A DNA stretch of 5,722 nt from Thermoplasmata archaeon (lineage in GTDB: Archaea; Thermoplasmatota; Thermoplasmata; Lutacidiplasmatales; UBA184), in contig JASHTI010000072.1 of NCBI GenBank assembly GCA_030040625.1, positions 1 to 5,722 on the forward strand, in the 5' to 3' direction. The stretch's first letter is position 1; every line of letters begins with the position of its first letter. The position numbers were made by a program, and so were the translations under genes. Positions 1-5,722 of the stretch are shown here, piece by piece. The notes beneath the pieces were generated by a model, which had not been told where the DNA came from, made no database searches, and saw nothing but the letters and a program-made list of their open reading frames with translations.

Positions 1-1
1 G

Positions 2-1363
2 TATGTCTGCGGTCTCACTCCGTACGCGCCGGCCCACGTCGGACACGCGCGTACCTTCGTCTTCTTCGACGTCGTGGCCCGGGCCCTCCGTCACTGGGGC
101 TACCGGCTGCTCTACGTCCAGAACGTCACCAACCTCGACGACAAGCTGATCGCCCGCGCCGCCGAGGCCGGCGACGACCCGCTCTTGCTCGCCGAGCGCC
201 ACTTCGCCGAGTACCGGGCGTCGATGGAGGCACTGGGCGTGCGCTCGGTGAACTACTATCCGTTCGCGACCGACTACCTCGCGGAGATCCTCGCGCAGAT
301 CCGCGTGCTGATGGACCGGGGGTACGCCTACCGGGCGGACGACGGGTCGATCTACTTCGCCGTCGCGAAGTTCCCCGCCTACGGCCAGCTCTCGCACCAG
401 GACCCGGCGGCGCTCCGTCCCGGCGCACGGCTCGAGGTCGATCCCCACAAGCGGGCTCCCGAGGATTTCGCGATCTGGAAGGCGGCGACGCCGGGGGAGC
501 CGTCCTGGGAGAGCCCGTGGGGCCCGGGGCGACCGGGCTGGCACATCGAGGACACGGCGATCACGGAGCACCTCCTCGGCGCCCGGTACGACGTGCACGG
601 CGGCGGCATCGACCTGATCTTCCCGCACCACGAGGCGGAGATCGCGCTCGCGGAGTCGGCGACGGGCGAGGCGCCGCTGGTCAACTACTGGATGCACGGC
701 GGCGCGCTGCAGCTCGCCGGGGAGAAGATGAGCAAGTCGATCGGCAACGTGCTCTCGATCGACGAGGCGATCGCCCGCTGGGGGGCCGGCCCGGTCCGGT
801 TCTTCTTCGTCAACAGCCAGTACCGCAGCCCGCTCGAGTTCGACCGGGAGCGCAGCGTGCCGGAGGCGGCCGAGGGCTACCGGCGGCTCCGAGCGCCGCT
901 CGACCGGATCTCCGAGCTCCTCGGCAGCGGCGGCGCGGATCGGCCCGGCGCCGAGGCGCCGGCGACGCTCACCGACGAGGCCGAGGCGCTGGTCGAGCGG
1001 CTCGACACGACCCTCGCCAACGACTTCGACACCCGGGGCTCGATCGCGCTGCTGTTCGGCTGGAGTCGGAAGCTGTCGGAGCTGGGGGCGTCGCTCGACG
1101 GCCTGTCGGGCGCCTCGCTCGAACTGCTGCAGGCCCCGTACGTGTGGGCCCGCGCCGTGCTGGGTCTGTTCGAGGAAACGACGACGGGCGGGAGCGGTCT
1201 CGAGCGCGGGGCGGTGGACGTCGCTCTGGCCGCGCGCGCCCGCGCCCGAGCGCGAGGGGATTTCGTGGAGGCCGACCGCATCCGCGACGAGCTCGCCGCG
1301 GCGGGCGTGCTCGTCGAGGACGGCGCGCAGGCGACCCGCTGGCGCCCCGCCCGAACGCCGTAG
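2..1363 (+). CDS. cysS: Cysteinyl-tRNA synthetase (CysRS), 5'-truncated by window edge
   Basis: This class I aminoacyl-tRNA synthetase joins cysteine to tRNA-Cys in the cytoplasm. The first complete codon is at 2, and 453 residues are visible, starting inside the catalytic fold (YVCGLTPYAPAHVGHAR). Compared with the usual 460-480 residues, about 25 N-terminal residues lie upstream. Numbered from the first visible codon, the HIGH signature is HVGH at residues 12-15 and the KMSKS loop is at 242-246 (bases 725-739). The GRPGWHIE segment precedes residue 184, and FPHHEAE carries H209 and E213. The C-terminal part has the family's FRSPL-like YRSPLEF motif and the closing EADRIRDELAAAGVLVED stretch. 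The E. coli zinc ligands C28/C209/H234/E238 match C3/D184/H209/E213 with identical spacing, so one Cys ligand is Asp here. The GTG at 74 is internal and is not the start. The next gene begins 8 bases after the TAG. Identification is firm; I recall the HIEDTA variant from archaeal homologues but did not compare any. Confidence 0.97.
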   Translation, partial: YVCGLTPYAPAHVGHARTFVFFDVVARALRHWGYRLLYVQNVTNLDDKLIARAAEAGDDPLLLAERHFAEYRASMEALGVRSVNYYPFATDYLAEILAQIRVLMDRGYAYRADDGSIYFAVAKFPAYGQLSHQDPAALRPGARLEVDPHKRAPEDFAIWKAATPGEPSWESPWGPGRPGWHIEDTAITEHLLGARYDVHGGGIDLIFPHHEAEIALAESATGEAPLVNYWMHGGALQLAGEKMSKSIGNVLSIDEAIARWGAGPVRFFFVNSQYRSPLEFDRERSVPEAAEGYRRLRAPLDRISELLGSGGADRPGAEAPATLTDEAEALVERLDTTLANDFDTRGSIALLFGWSRKLSELGASLDGLSGASLELLQAPYVWARAVLGLFEETTTGGSGLERGAVDVALAARARARARGDFVEADRIRDELAAAGVLVEDGAQATRWRPARTP

Positions 1364-1371
1364 GGGCGCCC

Positions 1372-2412
1372 GTGCGCGGTTTCGGCTTCGCCGAGCACGG
1401 GGGGCTCGATCGGCTGCGTTACGTCGACGTCACCGAGCCGGTCCCCGGACCGGGGGAGGTCCGCCTCCGGGTCGGGGCCGCCGCGTTCAACCGGCTGGAC
1501 CGCTTCACGCTCGCCGGCATCCCGGGCGTCGAGGTCGACCGGCCCCATGTCCTCGGTTCCGACGGGGCCGGTACGGTCGACGGGCTCGGCGAGGGGGTCG
1601 ACGACCTCCGCGCCGGGGCGCGCGTCCTGCTCAACCCCGGCATCTGGGACGCGACGTGCGAGGCGTGCCGGGCCGGCCGCGAGTCGCTCTGCCGCACCTA
1701 CCGGATCGTCGGCGAGCACCTCCAGGGCACGGCCGGCGAGTTCGTCGTCGTCCCCCGGCGCAACGTTCACCCGCTGCCGGACGGCTGGTCGTTCGCGCAG
1801 GGAGCGGCCGCGCCGCTCGTCTTCCAGACGGCCTGGCGGGCGCTCACGACCGTCGGCGAGGTACGGCCGGGGGACCGCGTCGCGGTCATCGGAGCCGGCG
1901 GAGGGGTCGCGACCGCAGCGATCCAGATCGCCAAGCTGCTGGGGGCCGAGGTCGTCGTCGCGGCCCGGTCCGGGGCGAAGGAGGCCGGTGCCCGCGCCCT
2001 GGGGGCGGACGGCTTCGTCGTCACGGATGCGGAGCACCCGCTCGACCGCCGGCTCTGGGAGTGGAGCGGCAAGCGCGGGTTGGACGTCGTCTTCGACTCG
2101 GTCGGTGCGCCCACGCTGCCGCTCTCGCTGCGGGCGGTCGCGCGGGGCGGCCGGGTCGTCGTGGTGGGAGCGACGGGAGGGCCGAACGTGGCCCTGGACG
2201 TACGGACCCTGTTCTGGCGCCAGGCGTCGGTCCGGGGCAGCACCATGGCCGGCCGGGCGGAGTTCGAACAGGTCCTGGGGCACCTCGCGCGCGGGGCGCT
2301 GCGGCCGGTGATCGACTCGGCGTACCCCTTCCCGGAGGCCGCGTCGGCGTTCGCCCGGCTCGACTCGCCGGAGCTGTTCGGGAAGGTCGTCCTGCAGGGC
2401 CCGTCGGGCTGA
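1372..2412 (+). CDS. Zinc-type MDR dehydrogenase / quinone oxidoreductase-like protein
   Basis: This is a 346-residue medium-chain dehydrogenase/reductase, probably a cytoplasmic NAD(P)H-dependent oxidoreductase. The substrate cannot be read from sequence. The order is typical of the family: an N-terminal GroES-like domain (EHGG at 8-11, PGPGEV, AFNRLD, then GSDGAGTV where alcohol dehydrogenases have GHE), followed by a Rossmann domain with GAGGGVATAAIQIAKLLGA from residue 174 and a C-terminal end in LFGKVVL. The NRLD segment lacks the catalytic zinc Cys of alcohol dehydrogenases, which favours the quinone-oxidoreductase-like branch. A structural-zinc lobe is present as D93, C96, C99 and C107, with spacing equal to the classical four-Cys lobe but with Asp first. 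The GTG at 1372 is chosen because the family starts a few residues before EHGG and a weak AGGGG lies at 1362-1366. The frame stays open upstream inside cysS, but that translation is Arg/Gly-rich and has no fold-like pattern. It is probably co-transcribed with cysS; no functional link between them is evident. Confidence 0.93.
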   Translation: MRGFGFAEHGGLDRLRYVDVTEPVPGPGEVRLRVGAAAFNRLDRFTLAGIPGVEVDRPHVLGSDGAGTVDGLGEGVDDLRAGARVLLNPGIWDATCEACRAGRESLCRTYRIVGEHLQGTAGEFVVVPRRNVHPLPDGWSFAQGAAAPLVFQTAWRALTTVGEVRPGDRVAVIGAGGGVATAAIQIAKLLGAEVVVAARSGAKEAGARALGADGFVVTDAEHPLDRRLWEWSGKRGLDVVFDSVGAPTLPLSLRAVARGGRVVVVGATGGPNVALDVRTLFWRQASVRGSTMAGRAEFEQVLGHLARGALRPVIDSAYPFPEAASAFARLDSPELFGKVVLQGPSG

Positions 2413-2462
2413 CCGGACCCGGGGCCCGGCCCGAGGACGGTGGAACCCCGAAAACGAAGGTC

Positions 2463-2476
2463 GCGGAATTTAAATA
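2463..2476 (+). promoter_or_regulatory. Archaeal promoter: BRE-like bases plus TATA box
   Basis: TTTAAATA at 2469-2476 is preceded by GCGGAA at 2463-2468, which could serve as the TFB-recognition (BRE) element. It is the only AT-rich block in the spacer and stands out in a very GC-rich window. Archaeal TATA boxes are usually centred 26-27 bases before the transcription start. That places the start at about 2499, at or next to the GTG at 2501, so the mRNA is probably leaderless. No Shine-Dalgarno-like purine run occurs between the box and the GTG, which agrees with this. The position is clear; activity is inferred. Confidence 0.8.
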
Positions 2477-2500
2477 CACGAACCCCGACTGTTCAAGCCC

Positions 2501-5500
2501 GTGAGCGCTTCACGGCTCGTGCCTCCGGGCCCGACGGCCCTGGCCCGCGTTCCCCGTCGATCGAACTGGTGGACCCTGGCGGTCATTCTGATCGCGGGAG
2601 TATCGCTGCTCAGCCTCCTGGCGGCTCCGCTGCTCGGCGGGAATCCGGCGGCCCCGGCCCAGAGAGCCTCCGGCACGCCGGCGCCCGCGCTCGGCGTCGT
2701 CCCGGCGGCCGTGACGCACGGGGACCTGAACGTCCCGACCGGCACGACCTACACGATCTCGCCGGCGCTCGGCTCGGCGCTCTACTACCAGGGCGGGAAC
2801 ATCACGGTCTCCGGAACGCTGTACATCACGGACGTCACCATCTCCTTCGTGCAGTACATCGCCCCGAGCGGTACGGCCGCCCAGCGGCTCGACCACCTCT
2901 ACCACTTCATCGACCGCGGCAAGGTCATCGTCACCGACTCGACGATCACGACCGACATGTCGAGCGTGAACGCCTACGCCAAGCTGAACCTCACCGTCGA
3001 GGGCGGTGCGCTGCTGAGCCTCTCCGGTTCGACGCTCGCCTTCCCGGGCTGGCTCACCGTGACCGGGGCCGGAACCAACCTCACGCTGGCGGACGGCTCC
3101 GCGATCACCGCGAACCCCGCGGTCTCGCAGGTCGTCGAGCCGACGATCCTGAAGGGCGACAACGACTTCGCGCCGACGCTGCTGATCTCCAAGGGCGCGG
3201 CGGCGAGCTTCCTCGACAGTCGCTACGCCGGCACCTACGGCGACAACTTCACGGAAAACGGCACGCCGCGGCCGGCGACGCTCGCGAGCGGCAAGGTGTC
3301 GATCGCCGGCGGTGGCGCGGCGACCGACATCGACAACCTCACGACCTCCACGTCGAGCGCCAACCTCTCCCTGGACTGGGCGTATCCGGGTCGCAACGTC
3401 ACTGGGGGCGAGGCGATCGTCAGCTACACGGACGGGAACGACGCGCCCACGACCGCCTACGTCAACATCACCTACGGGGCCACCACGTACTACGCCGGGC
3501 GGATCGTCCTCAAGAACGGAACCTCGGCCGGCGAGGCGATCGCCAAATTCCCGGCCACGCTCGTGGCGGCGGTCAACACCGGTGGCCTGCTCCAGTACCT
3601 GAACTACACCGGCGATTTCGGGGTGACCCCGAGCAAGATCGCCGTCTCCTTCAACGCCTACGGACCGACCGTCAAGGCCTCGAGCGTTGCCTTCCTTCTC
3701 AACCCCTCGTTCTCGAACAACATCACGGTCGTCGGCGCCAACTCGCGGCTCACCACGGCCGACTCCCGGTTCGACCTGACGTTCAACAACCTCGCTCGGA
3801 ACGAGACGTCGCTGCTCGCACCGTACCCGTGGGACTCGAACAAGCTGCTCGTCGCCGGCGGCGCCACCGCCTACCTCGCGAACCTGAGCGTGACCGGCGG
3901 CGTGCCGGCGGTCTTCCGGGCGTCGGCGGTCGGGGTGACGGGGACCAGCAACGCCTACCTCTACCGGTGGGCCGAGTTCAACGTCACCGGGCTCAACGGC
4001 GTGCTCGTGAACGGCGGGACCGCCACCGCCCACTACGCCTACGCCGATCCCCAGCTCAACAACAAGACCGCGAACAACCTCAACCTGAACCTCTCCACCG
4101 TCAACCCGGTGCTCGCCGGCTACGTCCACGCCTGGGACGTCGACCACGGGGCGCCGTCGTACGGCGAGTCCGGCGTCGACGGCGTCGCGACGCTCCTGCT
4201 CGCCTCCAACTGGATCACCGCGAACGCACTGCCGAACGGCTACTTCCTCGGCAACTACCACATCAGCGTGAACGTGCCGGCGATCCCGGACCCCGCCGAG
4301 AACTCGGTCTCGTTCATCTGGTCGAACATCAGCTCCTACCCGGTCGGCGTCGCCGCGTCGACCCCCGGCTACGGGCAGCCGGACCACGGCCCGAGCGTTC
4401 CGTTCAAGGACTACTACGTGCAGGCCGTGATCCCGAAGGATGGGATCGTCTTCAGCGCCAACGGCACCGCCGCGACGGCGGTGCGTATCGGCCAGGACCT
4501 CGGCGCGGCGGTCACGATCGAGGACGAGGGGACCGGACCGGTCACCAACGTCACCGTCGACCTGTACTACAACGGCACCGTGCCCACGGTCCTCGACTCG
4601 GTCTCCAAGACGGTGGACCTCACCACGACCGGCACCGAGACGCAGGTCAGCCTCTCCTGGCTGGTCAGCGACACGATCACCGGCCTCCAGTACCAGACCG
4701 TGAACAACTCGTTCAAGATCCGGCTGACCTGGAACGGCGGCATCCCGCAGGACGGCGGCGCCTCCACCGAATACGCCCAGGCCGAGCTGGTCCAGCCGAG
4801 CCAGGTCAAGCTGACGCTCACCTCGCCGGCGATCCCGGCCTCGCTCTCCGCTTCGAAGACGGTGCGCTACGCCATCGCCGGCACGCTCCTCTACAACGGC
4901 AGCCAGGAGCCGACGGTCGACCTCTACGCGCAGCCGGAGCACAGCAACGGCCTCGTGGGCCAGCGGATCCTCCTCACCGTCGTGGCGCTCCCGTCGCCGA
5001 ACGCCTCGCGGGTCTCGCAGTACATGGTGTGGGCCGGCTCCTTCGGGACGAGCAAGCTCCAGGCCGGGGTCAGCTACTCGTTCTACCTGACGGCGAGCTA
5101 CAACGGCGTCGTCCAGAACAAGAGCCTCGGCACGCACGAGGTCCCGGCGCCGTCCAAGCCGTTCTTCCTGTTCCAGAAGATTCTCGGCGAGCCGCTCTGG
5201 CTCTGGCTGGCGATCACCGCCGCGGTGGTGCTCGGACTGATCGGCTTCATGCTCTTCTCGCGCCGCCAGGCGGCCGGCAAGGTCGTCGAGTGCGGGGAGT
5301 GCGGCAGCCTGATCCCCGAGACGGCGAAGGCGTGCCCCAAGTGCGGCGCCGAGTTCGAGTCCGACGTCGTCCGCTGCAGCCGCTGCTCCTCGACGATCCC
5401 GGCGAGCTCCCGGTTCTGTCCGGAGTGCGCCGCCCAGCTGCTCGGCAAGCCCGGCGAGGCCGGCGCGGACCCCGAGCGCCAGGCGTACGCCGACTTCACC

Positions 5501-5722
5501 GAGCGGTTCCGGGCCGAGTCTAAGAAGGACCTCGGCGACAACTACAGCGAGGGGAGCTTCTGGGACTGGTGGAAGCGCCAGTCCAGCTACACGCCGTTCA
5601 GCCAGTGGAAGCTCCAGCAGGGCCAGGGAACGCCCCGGGCCGGCATGAGCGCCCCACCGCCCCCCAGCCGCCCCGGTGGCGGTGCGGGCGGCGCCGCGGG
5701 CGCGCCGCGCGGCCGGCCCTCG
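2501..5722 (+). CDS. Large membrane-anchored surface protein with cytoplasmic double zinc ribbon, 3' end outside window
   Basis: An unbroken frame of 1,074 codons runs off the window. GTG 2501 is the first start codon after an in-frame TAA at 2471-2473, which lies inside the TATA box. Residues 1-22 hold a basic leader (R5, R16, R19, R20). Residues 23-45 form a hydrophobic segment, either a signal peptide or an anchor. Residues about 46-893 form a Gly/Thr/Ser/Asn/Val-rich, beta-rich ectodomain with no cysteine and 25 N-x-S/T sequons. Its first part (about 80-460) resembles right-handed beta-helix repeats. Residues 660-747 and 769-885 look like Ig/CARDB-type beta sandwiches. A transmembrane helix spans 899-919, followed by Arg-Arg, so the C-terminus is cytoplasmic. 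Two CxxC-x10-CxxC zinc ribbons follow (C931/934/945/948 and C959/962/973/976). They are followed by a Trp-rich segment (1020-1036) and a Pro/Gly-rich tail (from 1051). The function is unknown. Cell-surface structure, adhesion or envelope sensing are all possible. The architecture recalls surface proteins of Thermoplasmatota. Confidence 0.9.
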   Translation, partial: MSASRLVPPGPTALARVPRRSNWWTLAVILIAGVSLLSLLAAPLLGGNPAAPAQRASGTPAPALGVVPAAVTHGDLNVPTGTTYTISPALGSALYYQGGNITVSGTLYITDVTISFVQYIAPSGTAAQRLDHLYHFIDRGKVIVTDSTITTDMSSVNAYAKLNLTVEGGALLSLSGSTLAFPGWLTVTGAGTNLTLADGSAITANPAVSQVVEPTILKGDNDFAPTLLISKGAAASFLDSRYAGTYGDNFTENGTPRPATLASGKVSIAGGGAATDIDNLTTSTSSANLSLDWAYPGRNVTGGEAIVSYTDGNDAPTTAYVNITYGATTYYAGRIVLKNGTSAGEAIAKFPATLVAAVNTGGLLQYLNYTGDFGVTPSKIAVSFNAYGPTVKASSVAFLLNPSFSNNITVVGANSRLTTADSRFDLTFNNLARNETSLLAPYPWDSNKLLVAGGATAYLANLSVTGGVPAVFRASAVGVTGTSNAYLYRWAEFNVTGLNGVLVNGGTATAHYAYADPQLNNKTANNLNLNLSTVNPVLAGYVHAWDVDHGAPSYGESGVDGVATLLLASNWITANALPNGYFLGNYHISVNVPAIPDPAENSVSFIWSNISSYPVGVAASTPGYGQPDHGPSVPFKDYYVQAVIPKDGIVFSANGTAATAVRIGQDLGAAVTIEDEGTGPVTNVTVDLYYNGTVPTVLDSVSKTVDLTTTGTETQVSLSWLVSDTITGLQYQTVNNSFKIRLTWNGGIPQDGGASTEYAQAELVQPSQVKLTLTSPAIPASLSASKTVRYAIAGTLLYNGSQEPTVDLYAQPEHSNGLVGQRILLTVVALPSPNASRVSQYMVWAGSFGTSKLQAGVSYSFYLTASYNGVVQNKSLGTHEVPAPSKPFFLFQKILGEPLWLWLAITAAVVLGLIGFMLFSRRQAAGKVVECGECGSLIPETAKACPKCGAEFESDVVRCSRCSSTIPASSRFCPECAAQLLGKPGEAGADPERQAYADFTERFRAESKKDLGDNYSEGSFWDWWKRQSSYTPFSQWKLQQGQGTPRAGMSAPPPPSRPGGGAGGAAGAPRGRPS
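2567..2635 (+). other. N-terminal signal peptide or signal-anchor segment of the surface protein
   Basis: Residues 23-45, starting WWTLAVILIAGVSLLSLLAA, form one hydrophobic stretch after a basic leader containing R16, R19 and R20. The charge pattern favours export of the following region by the Sec pathway. Small residues after the stretch (GGNPAAPAQRA) allow signal-peptidase cleavage, but retention as an anchor is equally compatible. A low-complexity Ala/Pro linker follows, up to about residue 70. Confidence 0.85.
5195..5257 (+). other. C-terminal transmembrane helix of the surface protein
   Basis: Residues 899-919 (LWLWLAITAAVVLGLIGFMLF) form an uninterrupted hydrophobic helix flanked by Glu-Pro outside and Ser-Arg-Arg-Gln inside. 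The positive-inside rule places the sequon-rich region outside the cell and the zinc ribbons in the cytoplasm. Confidence 0.92.
5291..5428 (+). other. Double zinc ribbon (two CxxC-x10-CxxC modules)
   Basis: Residues 931-976 contain eight cysteines in two equally spaced modules: CGEC...CPKC (931, 934, 945, 948) and CSRC...CPEC (959, 962, 973, 976), separated by ten residues. Each module should bind one zinc ion as a rubredoxin-like ribbon of the DZR/zinc-ribbon type. These are the only cysteines in the visible protein. Such ribbons commonly mediate protein-protein contact; nucleic-acid binding is less likely directly beside a membrane helix. Confidence 0.93.

Noticed and set aside
517..1371. 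N-terminal extension of the dehydrogenase frame back to 517
   Set aside because: It overlaps the conserved CysRS core in another frame and translates to Arg/Gly-rich sequence. The MDR fold begins right after GTG 1372.
877..2283. Antisense open frame of about 468 codons over cysS and the dehydrogenase
   Set aside because: Both sense genes are clearly recognised families over this region. The antisense translation is compositionally biased and has no recognisable motif.
2413..2429. GC-rich near-palindrome after the dehydrogenase stop, considered as a terminator
   Set aside because: The arms meet with one mismatch and almost no loop, and no T-rich tract follows. Archaeal termination normally depends on T-runs.
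2468..2475. Palindrome ATTTAAAT, considered as an operator
   Set aside because: It coincides with the TATA box, and self-complementarity is expected of such an AT-rich octamer. No flanking dyad was seen.
2510..5137. Antisense open frame of about 875 codons
   Set aside because: It is a shadow of the GC-rich codon bias of the sense gene, with a Val/Gly/Arg/Asp-repetitive translation and no recognised domain, and no TATA-like box was noticed upstream on that strand.
2440..5523. Sense-strand open frame of about 1,027 codons starting at GTG 2440
   Set aside because: Its translation is Arg/Gly/Pro-rich with no signal segment, transmembrane helix or recognisable motif. Its start lies upstream of the TATA box. 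The overlapping frame from 2501 has a coherent protein architecture and fits the promoter.

Overview
The window reads as GC-rich archaeal chromosome. Three observations point to Archaea. An AT-rich TATA box (TTTAAATA) sits about 25 bases upstream of a GTG start that has no Shine-Dalgarno sequence. The cysteinyl-tRNA synthetase has a motif around its zinc site (WHIEDTA) that I associate with archaeal enzymes. The large membrane-anchored surface protein is rich in N-glycosylation sequons and ends in a cytoplasmic double zinc ribbon, an architecture I associate with Thermoplasmatota. The phylum is an inference from style; no taxonomic marker was compared.

Layout, all on the + strand: (1) 2-1363, cysS, cut at its 5' end by the window edge and lacking roughly 25 N-terminal residues. 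(2) 1372-2412, a medium-chain zinc-type dehydrogenase/quinone-oxidoreductase-like enzyme starting 8 bases after the cysS stop, so probably co-transcribed with it. (3) 2413-2500, an 88-base spacer with the TATA box at 2469-2476. (4) 2501 to the window end, one uninterrupted frame of at least 1,074 codons encoding a surface protein with an N-terminal signal/anchor, a beta-rich cysteine-free ectodomain, a transmembrane helix, two tandem CxxC-x10-CxxC zinc ribbons and a Trp-rich, then Pro/Gly-rich, cytoplasmic tail. No stop codon is reached in the window.

The first two genes look like a housekeeping pair without an obvious metabolic link. The third is a separate transcription unit with its own promoter and probably a leaderless mRNA. 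It is the most interesting element: a glycoprotein-like extracellular body physically coupled to an intracellular zinc-ribbon module. Because of the GC-biased codons, long spurious frames exist on both strands over genes 2 and 3. The real frame of gene 3 was chosen from its protein features and its fit to the promoter. I saw no RNA genes, mobile elements, CRISPR repeats or long direct repeats.
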